Source: a virus. From it: a stretch of 25,473 bases of DNA. Numbering within the stretch: position 1 is the stretch's first letter; the number at the start of each line of letters is the position of its first letter. The position numbers and the translations under genes were made by a program. Shown here piece after piece: positions 14,201 to 20,504 of this stretch. Location of the stretch: positions 1 to 25,473 of the IMG/VR virus record IMGVR_UViG_3300044972_002353; one strand, given 5' to 3'. The notes beneath the pieces are model-generated. The model searched no databases and had not been told where the DNA came from. It saw only the letters and a list, made by a program, of their open reading frames with translations.

Positions 14201-15001
14201 TTAGGGAGTCGGAGGCGAAATCGTCGCTGTTGGATTTGCGGCACCGTAATTCGATGTACCCGTAGTCATGATAGGAGCAGCAGCCGCTGTGGTCTGGATA
14301 ATCTGAACGGTGTTATTACTACCCGTTAAGTTATAGACGAGCTTCTGCTGTTCTATTCCAGCCTGATAGACGGTGAGGTTATTCGTGCTACCCAGGATGG
14401 TAACATCTTGATAATGTCCGCCTTTCTGAGTTGATGCGCCAACGCTTCCGATCTGAGTTGATTTTACGATATTTGAACTACCGGTAATATTATAATCAAT
14501 CCAGTTAAATGAAGCATTCTCAAATCCGAATTTCATCGTGTTCGAACTACCAACAACATCAATGGTGACATCGCTGTCCGCAATGGTCGCCTTTGACGTA
14601 TCGACCTCGGAGGTATGATCCACGGTCACATCTTTATTCACGGTTATTGAATTCGTGCTTCCGACCAATGACACATTGAATGTGTTGTTGGCACCATTCA
14701 TGAAGTATTTCTGAGTGTTCGTATTACCAGTGGCAACAGCAAGCAAGCTCAGGTTGTTGGCTCCGATAATAGAGAAGTCGGTACTGTTGCTATTTCCCAT
14801 CTGGCGCGTTTCAAAGGTGATGTTATCGCCGGTGATGTCACTTGCAACTCCAGAGGAGCCGATTCGATTCAGGCTGCCGACCTGAATTAGGGTTGTGGAA
14901 CCCGCTGTTGTGATTTGATTCACATATATCTGATTCTGAGCAAAGGCTGGAGTTAATAGCATAAGCCCAAGAATGAATCCTAGTTTTAGTTTTGTTTTCA
15001 T
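14201..15001 (-). CDS. Curlin-repeat secreted protein (candidate amyloid subunit)
   Basis: This protein has 266 residues and a signal peptide (cleavage near AFA-QNQ, residue 21). The rest carries ten G-x-x-N motifs, for example VGSLN 41-45, MGNSN 68-72, IGANN 79-83, TGNTN 91-95, NGANN 102-106 and VGSTN 113-117, the middle ones 11-12 residues apart. That is the half-repeat of curlins (Q-x-G-x-x-N). Many of the Gln positions have been replaced, so it is a divergent curlin; the C-terminal 25 residues are Thr/Pro-rich. It overlaps the csgG-like gene by ATGA and would be the substrate exported by the CsgG pore. Amyloid formation is inferred, not seen. Confidence 0.75.
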   Translation of the reverse strand: MKTKLKLGFILGLMLLTPAFAQNQIYVNQITTAGSTTLIQVGSLNRIGSSGVASDITGDNITFETRQMGNSNSTDFSIIGANNLSLLAVATGNTNTQKYFMNGANNTFNVSLVGSTNSITVNKDVTVDHTSEVDTSKATIADSDVTIDVVGSSNTMKFGFENASFNWIDYNITGSSNIVKSTQIGSVGASTQKGGHYQDVTILGSTNNLTVYQAGIEQQKLVYNLTGSNNTVQIIQTTAAAAPIMTTGTSNYGAANPTATISPPTP

Positions 15002-15813
15002 TTCTTTTTAGCGTTATTGTTGGTTATGTCTTTGAATTGCCAAAGACCTGCTGTTTGCCCCTGTTTTACGATTTCGATGACTGCCTGATCAATAGCGCTC
15101 CGTACGGCGATGCCGTTGGGTTCATTTGCAGTGAGACCAAGTTCTGACTCAATCGGGGTTGTTCCGTGATCATAAAATTTAAATAGATTGCCCGAGAGGG
15201 CAATACTCGTAATGGTTTTAGTAACAGCCACGCTCAAGAGGACCTCTCCAGTTTGAACGCTTACGAGTCTCAGTGACACTGTTACTACGTCCTTACGATA
15301 TTGAGTGCTGCTGGAGATGCCAAGAATACTGGCACCCGCGCCTCCCGTAAGGATATTGCTATCATATCCGATGATGCCGCCCTGCGCAATAACGCCGGCA
15401 AATAACATCGGGGTGAGTTTCTCGGCGTCTTTACCGAGGAAAGTTTCTCTTGTCTGGGAAATAAGTTGGCGTTCCTTGATAATGTCATCAAGGCTCGCGC
15501 GTTCAAGTACCTGGAACCATACGCCATTTCCTGCAAGGCGTAGTGCATCGATGAGCCAGCTCTCTGCGCCCTGCGTGACGGCAGAAGAGAATGTGGCATA
15601 CGCGTCTGCGGTCTTTCTCTGGCCCGTTTTATCAGCAAAGCCATAGACCGCAATTGTCATCCGAGGACCATCAATTGGAGGAAGTTCCGATAGCTGTTTT
15701 GCCATCGGAGACATCTGTACCTTCGGCGTCTCGATGATGCCGGGCTTGGATGGAACCGAAGCACAACCCCCGAACAACAAAGATAGTAAGAGTATGGAGA
15801 TAAATTTTACCAT
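14998..15813 (-). CDS. csgG: Curli secretion channel, CsgG-like outer-membrane lipoprotein
   Basis: This 271-residue protein has a lipoprotein signal peptide with the lipobox FGGC (C17). The sequence follows the CsgG family: 'MTIAVYGFADKTGQRKTADAYATFSSAVTQGAESWLIDAL' with its conserved DxTGQ pattern, 'WFQVLERASLDDIIKERQLI', and 'FAGVIAQGGIIGYDSNILTGGAGASILGISSSTQYRKDVVTVSLRL' with the transmembrane hairpin region, and 'VQTGEVLLSVAVTKTI'. CsgG forms the nonameric outer-membrane pore that exports curli subunits. Length matches the family (about 277). It lies between the csgF-like and curlin-like genes. No csgE, csgD, csgB or csgC is found nearby. Confidence 0.93.
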   Translation of the reverse strand: MVKFISILLLSLLFGGCASVPSKPGIIETPKVQMSPMAKQLSELPPIDGPRMTIAVYGFADKTGQRKTADAYATFSSAVTQGAESWLIDALRLAGNGVWFQVLERASLDDIIKERQLISQTRETFLGKDAEKLTPMLFAGVIAQGGIIGYDSNILTGGAGASILGISSSTQYRKDVVTVSLRLVSVQTGEVLLSVAVTKTITSIALSGNLFKFYDHGTTPIESELGLTANEPNGIAVRSAIDQAVIEIVKQGQTAGLWQFKDITNNNAKKK

Positions 15814-15816
15814 TGA

Positions 15817-16278
15817 TCAACCACCGCCTGGATTCAATGTTCCTACGGGAACTTGAATAGTTGTAGTATTGCCCGTTGCAGGATCAACAATGTAAAGAGT
15901 CACCATATCGCCATTCTTTTGCCATGTGACGGTAGATCCGCCCTGAAGATTAATGATGCCAAAGTTGGCTCCGTTAGAGTTAAAGATGGCATCAGTGACC
16001 TGAGAAGCTAATTGAGAATAGATTCGAGCCTGCAGGTTATTAATGAATGCATTAAGCGGGGTGTTCTGTGCCGTAACTTTTGCAGTTTCAGCGTCGGCTT
16101 TTGCCTGATCTTTAAATGATTGCTTTCGGGTTCTTGCAAGATTCTCAATGGTGATTTCATGGGAAGAAAACCCAATGCCGTTAAACATTGGAGACTTAAA
16201 ACCATGCACCATATCAGATGCAACGACAACCTTATTGAATAGGAGGCTGAGGAGTAGAAGTAGGAGCAGGTTTTTCAT
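15817..16278 (-). CDS. csgF: Curli secretion accessory protein, CsgF-like
   Basis: The start chosen is the ATG at 16278 (MKNLLLLLLLSLLFNKVVVA), giving 153 residues and a clear signal peptide; an ATG at 16302 would put eight residues before it. The mature N-terminus (HGFKSPMFNGIGFSS) corresponds to the CsgF segment 'F.F.NP.FGG.P' that enters the CsgG pore. The helix 'LNAFINNLQARIYSQLASQV' and the C-terminal strands 'DMVTLYIVDPATGNTTTIQV' match the CsgF core. The C-terminus ends in NPGGG. It is 3 bp upstream of csgG and overlaps the upstream membrane-protein gene by 47 bp. Confidence 0.88.
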   Translation of the reverse strand: MKNLLLLLLLSLLFNKVVVASDMVHGFKSPMFNGIGFSSHEITIENLARTRKQSFKDQAKADAETAKVTAQNTPLNAFINNLQARIYSQLASQVTDAIFNSNGANFGIINLQGGSTVTWQKNGDMVTLYIVDPATGNTTTIQVPVGTLNPGGG

Positions 16279-16549
16279 TGGTGATTGGTGCGGGTGGCAC
16301 AATATGTGGACCCCCGCGTTGCATTTCGATAGCTGTATTAATTTTTTGTTCTAGTCTAATTAAATCATTATCAAGCATACGAATTCGGTCAATCAGCGCA
16401 ATCATAGTTTTCTTTGCTTCGGACAGCTCAGAATTAATGTTCTCCGTCACAAATTTCCAAACAAAGTAAATAAAGTAACCCATACCAGCGGCAGCCATCA
16501 TTGGCATCCCGTACTGGTTGATCATCTGTTTTAGTTCAATAGGATCCAT
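16232..16549 (-). CDS. Small membrane protein with coiled coil (paralogue of the next gene upstream)
   Basis: This 105-residue protein has one probable membrane helix (residues about 16-36, MMAAAGMGYFIYFVWKFV), then a helical segment ALIDRIRMLDNDLIRLEQKI, and a Pro-rich end (PPAPITNEKPAPTSTPQPP). The helix after the membrane segment resembles the corresponding part of the upstream gene product (NRVRTMNNDLVRIDALI). Both could be holin-like or help the curli apparatus. An AAAGGA sequence 6 bp before the ATG is one of the few credible Shine-Dalgarno sites here. Its end overlaps the csgF-like gene. Confidence 0.65.
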   Translation of the reverse strand: MDPIELKQMINQYGMPMMAAAGMGYFIYFVWKFVTENINSELSEAKKTMIALIDRIRMLDNDLIRLEQKINTAIEMQRGGPHIVPPAPITNEKPAPTSTPQPPIQ

Positions 16550-16551
16550 AA

Positions 16552-16836
16552 TTAATCCTTTCTTGCATCCGTTTTACCATCACTACGTGCAAGACGTTCA
16601 AGGTCGACACGTAATCCGAATCGTGATGAGATGAGTGCATCAATCCGAACAAGATCATTGTTCATTGTACGCACTCGGTTGTTCAACATACCCGCAAGAC
16701 CATTCAAAGATTTTACATCGTCAACAACTCCAGCAAGAATATACTTGAGGAGAATAACAATGAAGACTCCGCCAGCAATAACTGCTGCAACTGAGAATCC
16801 AAGGTCCGCAAATGATTTAAGTGTTTCAAAACTCAT
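16552..16836 (-). CDS. Small membrane protein (paralogue of the downstream gene)
   Basis: This 94-residue protein has an N-terminal amphipathic part, one membrane helix (about residues 14-37, FSVAAVIAGGVFIVILLKYI), and a coiled segment GMLNNRVRTMNNDLVRIDAL, with a charged end. It resembles the product of 16232-16549 in layout and in the 'R.R..(D/N)NDL.R' segment, so the two probably arose by duplication. Size and topology are those of a class III-like holin, but the lysis role is unproven. The start overlaps the stop of the upstream gene (TAATG). Confidence 0.65.
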   Translation of the reverse strand: MSFETLKSFADLGFSVAAVIAGGVFIVILLKYILAGVVDDVKSLNGLAGMLNNRVRTMNNDLVRIDALISSRFGLRVDLERLARSDGKTDARKD

Positions 16837-17099
16837 TAGCCGTTCACAATTCGGTCAATCTGAGCTTCGAATTCCTCAACCTTTTTAATTCGATTGGGCC
16901 ATTTAATGTATTCCTTCTCAGGGTTCTTTTTGAGATTCTGAAGGAGTGGACGAATCGCTTCATATAAACGATTCAGTTTATCTTCATGGTGAGCCGCAGC
17001 CCTCTCGGCTACGTCTACCTGTTTTGTAACGTCAAGTTCGTCCTCGTCGACGGCTGTAAAACCGAAATCAAAGGTTGGTGTAGAATTATTTGTGGCCAT
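16836..17099 (-). CDS. Conserved small protein of T4-like phages, function unknown
   Basis: The start at 17099 (MATNNSTPTFDFGFTAVDED) is preferred; an upstream TTG at 17111 is less likely. The 87-residue product has the pattern 'FDFGFTAVDEDEL' followed by 'AAHHEDKLNRLYEAIRPLLQNLKKNPEKEYIKWPNRIKKVEEFEAQIDRI', which I recall as a short conserved hypothetical protein of marine T4-like phages. It is acidic at the N-terminus and helical after that. It has no signal or membrane segment. It is not obviously related to curli, so it may be a phage core gene inside this operon. Confidence 0.75.
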   Translation of the reverse strand: MATNNSTPTFDFGFTAVDEDELDVTKQVDVAERAAAHHEDKLNRLYEAIRPLLQNLKKNPEKEYIKWPNRIKKVEEFEAQIDRIVNG

Positions 17100-17253
17100 A
17101 TTCAAAAGCAAGGATAATGATAGATGCGATAGTGGATCCCAGAAATATTCCGATTAATAGACACCAGAACATATTACAGTTGGTCCATATACGACCTTGC
17201 AATGAAGTAATCGCATACTTCTCAGCTAGACATGTTGGTACCGACTGTTTCAT
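17086..17253 (-). CDS. Small single-pass membrane protein (55 aa)
   Basis: A short frame from the ATG at 17253 (MKQSVPTCLAEKYAITSLQG) to a TAA at 17086. The C-terminal half is a strong membrane helix (NMFWCLLIGIFLGSTIASII), and it ends FEYGHK. It overlaps the start of the next gene by 14 bp, is first in the late operon, and lies right after the hairpin and T-run. It has no recognised family. Size and overlap with the next gene support it, but coding is not certain. Confidence 0.55.
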   Translation of the reverse strand: MKQSVPTCLAEKYAITSLQGRIWTNCNMFWCLLIGIFLGSTIASIIILAFEYGHK

Positions 17254-17262
17254 AGGATGTAA

Positions 17263-17300
17263 ATAAAAAATGCCGCCTCATCATAAGATAAAGCAGCATT
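17263..17300 (-). terminator. Terminator-like hairpin right behind a late promoter
   Basis: On the minus strand AATGCTGC (17300-17293) pairs with GCGGCATT (17276-17269), 8 bp including one G-U, with a 16-nt loop, followed by a run TTTTTTATTT. It could end transcripts coming from the beta-helix genes. It also lies between the late promoter at 17310-17317 and the first gene of the curli operon, so it would be at the very 5' end of that mRNA. Confidence 0.65.
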
Positions 17301-17309
17301 CAGTATGGC

Positions 17310-17317
17310 TATTTATA
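17310..17317 (-). promoter_or_regulatory. T4-type late promoter for the curli/cyclase operon
   Basis: Exact TATAAATA on the minus strand. With normal spacing +1 falls at 17304, four bases before the hairpin 17269-17300. The first gene starts at 17253 and the operon runs to 11007 with overlaps or gaps of a few bases. A 12-bp palindrome, ACCAGATCTGGT, lies just upstream at 17322-17333. No other promoter is apparent in the operon. Confidence 0.75.
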
Positions 17318-17426
17318 TGAAACCAGATCTGGTAATCCTAGGAGTAACTAACTATCCTTGACCCAAATAGTCTTTGTTGGTCTGCAGAGATAGATTATAC
17401 CGCCCCGCAGCCCAAAAGTACATCCT

Positions 17427-18011
17427 TTATTTAGTCTTAATGAAAGTACCAGCCTCTACAGGTTTGAATATGTTTTTGAAACCGCGGGTTTGAATGGCGC
17501 GGAAAACGAAATATGGCCACCAAATGATCTTTGGAATCTTGACGACCTTAATGTTGGAGTCCGTAATGTCTGGCATTTCTGCATCCCACAGTTTGAGAAC
17601 GAGCGGAGCTCCACCTACAGACTTAGTAAGGCTGATTTTACCGTTACGGGTTGGTTTGCGACCGATGTACCAATAGTTATCGTATTGGCCAAATTCCATA
17701 TCACAGTCATCACCATTTACAATGAATGACACGTCGCGGATAATATATCCATCGACGGAACCCTTAATGGTAATACCATTCTTGCGAGGAGCAAGGACTG
17801 TATTGTTGAACGTATAGTTCGAACCTCTTACGGCGTCAATACAGTCTTCCTTGCCCCCTTCAATGGTACAACCATCAACGACGATATTCGTGCAGTTGGA
17901 GAACTTAAGGACATCGGAGGTTTGAGTCCAATCAGCCGGTGCAATGACCCGGTTGGAAATTACTGTTCCGTCCTCACCCGCGTGGGACTCTAGGTTTTTA
18001 TCGGCAGCCAT
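17427..18011 (-). CDS. Right-handed beta-helix-like protein, probable virion or adhesin component
   Basis: This 194-residue protein has the ladder pattern of a parallel beta-helix: CTNIVVDGCTIEGGKEDCID, SNYTFNNTVLAPRKNGITIK, VDGYIIRDVSFIVNGDDCDM, with regularly placed Asn/Gly/Val. Such folds occur in tail spikes and pectate-lyase-like proteins. No catalytic residue set is clear to me, and it is much shorter than a typical spike. The C-terminal 50 residues are hydrophobic/aromatic (PKIIWWPYFVFRAI) and then basic. It has no signal peptide. It is 2 bp behind the small protein at 18014-18268, and both depend on the late promoter at 18298-18305. Confidence 0.55.
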   Translation of the reverse strand: MAADKNLESHAGEDGTVISNRVIAPADWTQTSDVLKFSNCTNIVVDGCTIEGGKEDCIDAVRGSNYTFNNTVLAPRKNGITIKGSVDGYIIRDVSFIVNGDDCDMEFGQYDNYWYIGRKPTRNGKISLTKSVGGAPLVLKLWDAEMPDITDSNIKVVKIPKIIWWPYFVFRAIQTRGFKNIFKPVEAGTFIKTK

Positions 18012-18013
18012 GG

Positions 18014-18268
18014 TTAGAATGATACGGGGACCATACGAAGGTTAACAGTACCGAAGATGTTTTCGGCTGGTAGTTTTCTGACAAATACAGTTTCGTATGA
18101 ACGAAGGGTGAAGCTACCAGTGATATTTGCGCCAGCATCTTTTACGAGAACAGAAACATCTGAAGCAGTGTTATTGTATACTCTGATAAGAGTGTTTCCG
18201 TTGAAATTTTCACCGCCAGTTCCCACCGCGGATTCCTGTGCTAATACTTTGAGAATTGTTGAGACCAT
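18014..18268 (-). CDS. Small probable virion protein (84 aa)
   Basis: I recall similar short, beta-rich proteins as common conserved hypotheticals of marine T4-like phages. Features are an N-terminal helix (VSTILKVLAQESAVG), then strands in NTLIRVYNNTASDVSVLVKD, TGSFTLRSYETVFVRKLPAE and GTVNLRMVPVSF. It has no signal or membrane segment. A late promoter lies about 30 bp upstream, with a predicted leader of about 24 nt, which supports a structural role. It probably forms a two-gene unit with the beta-helix gene. Confidence 0.65.
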   Translation of the reverse strand: MVSTILKVLAQESAVGTGGENFNGNTLIRVYNNTASDVSVLVKDAGANITGSFTLRSYETVFVRKLPAENIFGTVNLRMVPVSF

Positions 18269-18297
18269 AGAATTAATTGTTTGGGGTTAAGTCTATC

Positions 18298-18305
18298 TAT
18301 TTATA
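18298..18305 (-). promoter_or_regulatory. T4-type late promoter for the beta-helix gene pair
   Basis: Exact TATAAATA on the minus strand, 29 bp before the ATG at 18268. It is one of a divergent pair, with a plus-strand late promoter 12 bp away at 18318-18325. Confidence 0.8.
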
Positions 18306-18317
18306 ACTTTCATGTAT

Positions 18318-18325
18318 TATAAATA
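18318..18325 (+). promoter_or_regulatory. T4-type late promoter for the spanin-like gene
   Basis: Exact TATAAATA followed by 5 bp and ATG at 18331. With T4 late spacing +1 is the A of the ATG, so the mRNA is predicted to be leaderless. Confidence 0.8.
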
Positions 18326-18330
18326 GCCAT

Positions 18331-19290
18331 ATGCGTTTTGTAATTATATTCTGTATGTCACTGATTTTGACTGGATGCAGCATGATGGGTGGCTTTAAAC
18401 TCCCAAGTCTTAACTCTAATAAGACAGGAGACAGCGCTGGAACCGTAGCCGCAGCAACCGCAACATCAGCAGCTGTGGATCGTATGGCAGAAATTAATAG
18501 ACGGAATGAAGAGACCCGGGCGGCAATGGAACTAGAATATGCCAAGTTCCGGGAACAGCTCACGGCTGCATATAACAATCGAGAGAAGCTCGATAACGAT
18601 AACTTTGATCGGATCTCCGAGATTAATTATGGCATTTTTAAAGCCACTGAAGAACTTGTAAGTGTAGACACTCGCGTCCTCATTGCAAATCTAAAGTCCA
18701 AGGAGAATATGGCTCGCCTTATGCCGATCACCGAGGCAATGAAGAAGACAATTATTGCTGAAATTGAAGCGGACCGTAAAAAACTAGAAGTAGACATCGT
18801 GAAGAAATACGAAGCGCGAGTCAAGGAAGGCGAAGCGGCTGCAGCTGCGTTTGAAGCTGCGGATAAACTCGTCAAGGAGAAAGAAGCCGAAAAGGCTAAA
18901 CTCCGAGACCAGCAGTCTGAACTTTTAGCTAAGCTCAAGGCGAGTCAGGATGCTGAGCGAGCAAAGCTTCAGAAGGAAGCAGCAGATGCTGTGGCAGTTG
19001 CCAAAGAGAAGCAACGCCTCGAGATGGTTGGCTGGATTGTCAAAGCCTTATTAGGTGTGGGCATAGTAATCCTTGTGATCGGCTTCCTGATGAAGTCTCC
19101 CACATTTATTGTGTCAGGCATTGCAATGCTAGGACTCGCCTACGTTGCAGCAACCATTCCATTCTGGGTCGTGGCAAGTATCATGGGTGTCTTTGTAATC
19201 GTGATGGTAATGATGGATCCAAAGACTGGCAAGATCTCAATGCTTGGTAAAAAGAAAGAGGAGCCAGTAACGGCTCCTCCGAGTGCTTAA
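18331..19290 (+). CDS. Coiled-coil lipoprotein with C-terminal membrane helices (unimolecular spanin-like)
   Basis: The product has 319 residues. Residues 1-16 are a lipoprotein signal with lipobox LTGC (C16). Residues about 50-232 are a long charged helix with heptad character, rich in Ala, Lys and Glu. Three hydrophobic helices follow (about 233-254, 257-276, 278-296), then a basic tail with GKKKEEP. Unimolecular spanins (as phage T1 gp11) also have an outer-membrane lipid anchor, a periplasmic helix, and a C-terminal inner-membrane anchor. This protein is over twice as long and has three membrane helices, so the assignment is inference. A late promoter in front suits a lysis role. An alternative is an envelope-remodelling or scaffold protein. 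It is alone on the plus strand between minus-strand blocks. Confidence 0.6.
   Translation: MRFVIIFCMSLILTGCSMMGGFKLPSLNSNKTGDSAGTVAAATATSAAVDRMAEINRRNEETRAAMELEYAKFREQLTAAYNNREKLDNDNFDRISEINYGIFKATEELVSVDTRVLIANLKSKENMARLMPITEAMKKTIIAEIEADRKKLEVDIVKKYEARVKEGEAAAAAFEAADKLVKEKEAEKAKLRDQQSELLAKLKASQDAERAKLQKEAADAVAVAKEKQRLEMVGWIVKALLGVGIVILVIGFLMKSPTFIVSGIAMLGLAYVAATIPFWVVASIMGVFVIVMVMMDPKTGKISMLGKKKEEPVTAPPSA
19258..19279 (+). repeat. Perfect 8-bp inverted repeat within the end of the spanin-like gene
   Basis: GAGGAGCC (19258-19265) and GGCTCCTC (19272-19279) flank a 6-nt loop in the last codons of the gene. It has no T-run, so it may protect the mRNA 3' end together with the hairpin just downstream at 19294-19310. 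Confidence 0.5.
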
Positions 19291-19293
19291 TTT

Positions 19294-19310
19294 ATTACCT
19301 TTTAGGTAAT
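19294..19310 (+). terminator. Weak hairpin between convergent genes
   Basis: ATTACC (19294-19299) pairs with GGTAAT (19305-19310) across a 5-nt loop, followed on the plus strand by TATTTGTTG. It overlaps the stop codon of the minus-strand gene. The stem is AT-rich, so termination is uncertain. Confidence 0.4.
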
Positions 19311-19789
19311 TATTTGTTGTCTACCAGTGCAGCAACAATCTTCTCTGCATTCTCCTGGATAGATGGATAGTGAAGAGTATTAAACGAGTCACCGTGTTTT
19401 GCAATGAATTTATCCCAATCTTTCTTTTCTTCGGGAGTAAGAGCAATTTTGGTAGGACGAGCCGCTGATGCCTCGCGAATAATTTTAATAAGTTTTTCTT
19501 CCATAAGACGAGCGGCAGCAGTAATTGCAGACTTTTCTGGATGAATTTGCTGACGAATAGAAGTGCATCCTTCTTTAATATGAATGAGCCAAAAGCCTTC
19601 GCGCAGACCATCGTAGCTGTAAGGATCGTTTGCAGGAATGAACTTCTTGCCCACCTTGCGGTAAAGGCGCTGATCTTCTTTGCTGGCTGCGCTTGCGGTT
19701 ACAGGGTCAGACTGGAACTTATAGTGAAGCTGGAAACGAAGACGCTCGCATTCATTCTTGTAATGTTCTAAATCTTTATTCTTTTTCAT
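19310..19789 (-). CDS. Hypothetical protein (159 aa)
   Basis: The start chosen is the ATG at 19789 (MKKNKDLEHYKNECERLRFQ); an upstream start would overlap the previous gene for longer. The protein is basic and helical. It contains EGFWLIHIKEGCTSIRQQIH, HPEKSAITAAARLMEEKLIK, and a C-terminal DKFIAKHGDSFNTLHYPSIQ segment. It has no signal or membrane segment, and I recognise no family. It is the last gene of a run of small minus-strand genes that begins at 22086. Its end abuts the convergent spanin-like gene. Confidence 0.6.
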   Translation of the reverse strand: MKKNKDLEHYKNECERLRFQLHYKFQSDPVTASAASKEDQRLYRKVGKKFIPANDPYSYDGLREGFWLIHIKEGCTSIRQQIHPEKSAITAAARLMEEKLIKIIREASAARPTKIALTPEEKKDWDKFIAKHGDSFNTLHYPSIQENAEKIVAALVDNK

Positions 19790-19793
19790 TTTA

Positions 19794-20003
19794 TTAAGTA
19801 AACATTGGCATTTTCGAGCGGTCATAATCACTCGGACCCTTAATGTAAGGTTCGTGCAGAGGAGTTATAACAGGTGTGCTGTATGTAATTACAGATATTT
19901 TACCGAGTTCTTCTCTTAAAATATCGGTTTCCTTCGTGCAAAGGTATTCTTTGCCAGCAATAAAACCTCGAAGCCAATAGATGAATTGTTCTTGCGACAT
20001 CAT
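19794..20003 (-). CDS. Small conserved phage protein (69 aa)
   Basis: The protein begins MMSQEQFIYWLRGFIAGKEY. The start 'QFIYWLxGF' is familiar from a short protein present in many phages, function unknown to me. It continues with CTKETDILREELGKI, and the tail is PLHEPYIKGPSDYDRSKMPM. A strong Shine-Dalgarno sequence (GGAGGT) lies 8 bp before the ATG, so the host ribosome recognises such sites. It lies in an operon with overlapping or closely packed neighbours. Confidence 0.7.
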   Translation of the reverse strand: MMSQEQFIYWLRGFIAGKEYLCTKETDILREELGKISVITYSTPVITPLHEPYIKGPSDYDRSKMPMFT

Positions 20004-20227
20004 TTTAAGTTACCTCCGTAATAGTCGAACACTTCTTCCATAGCATCTAAGGTGCGAATCTGTTCGGCTAGATCACGTTTTTGGTAATCTTCGGCTTTCT
20101 TTACCTTCTTAAGGACGGCAATGTCTTTGCGAAGGTATTCAATGGTTTGTTTTACGGAAGCGCGAACAATACCATCGGCTGTTTCCGGGTCAATTTCTAC
20201 ATTCATATTTACATTTTTAATTTTCAT
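20000..20227 (-). CDS. Hypothetical coiled-coil-like protein (75 aa)
   Basis: The start chosen is the ATG at 20227 (MKIKNVNMNVEIDPETADGI), because the frame upstream of it lies within the preceding gene. The first strand is followed by helices (IVRASVKQTIEYLRKDIAVL, EQIRTLDAMEEVFDYYGG). It ends at 20000, overlapping the ATG of the next gene. Similar small proteins with an 'EIDPETADGIV...L' pattern occur in phages, but I know no function. Confidence 0.65.
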   Translation of the reverse strand: MKIKNVNMNVEIDPETADGIVRASVKQTIEYLRKDIAVLKKVKKAEDYQKRDLAEQIRTLDAMEEVFDYYGGNLK

Positions 20228-20228
20228 A

Positions 20229-20504
20229 TTAGTTCCAAGTTCTGTGTTTTTCTGCAACCCATTCGTCTCCGTCATATTCTTGAATCATCCATTCAACATC
20301 GCCGGGAATCTTTACAACTTTAAGTTCGGCATAAGAACCGTTTGCAGCTTCACCCAGTTGTTCCACAATTTCTACTAGAATAGGATTGTTGCGCTTGATG
20401 TCATCTTCATTGGTAATAATCGCACCGGCACGTTCATTAAAAAGAGCAAGAGCAGTCTTAGAAAGCCCAAAGGCACCGTGGCAATCATTAATTACAATTT
20501 TCAT
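20229..20504 (-). CDS. Conserved small phage protein (91 aa)
   Basis: The N-terminus MKIVINDCHGAFGLSKTALA is the hallmark of a small protein found widely in phages and prophages (often MKIVIN.C.GGFGLS). The middle reads IKRNNPILVEIVEQLGEAAN, and the end has 'VEWMIQEYDGDEWVAEKHRTW', also typical of this family. Its function is not known to me. It is 4 bp from the end of the previous gene and precedes the 75-residue protein by 1 bp. Confidence 0.75.
   Translation of the reverse strand: MKIVINDCHGAFGLSKTALALFNERAGAIITNEDDIKRNNPILVEIVEQLGEAANGSYAELKVVKIPGDVEWMIQEYDGDEWVAEKHRTWN

Noticed and set aside
14201-16278. Contaminating host curli operon at an assembly join
   Set aside because: The csg-like genes are linked by overlaps to genes of T4-like phage type, and a T4-type late promoter precedes them; no csgD/E/B/C and no compositional break is visible.
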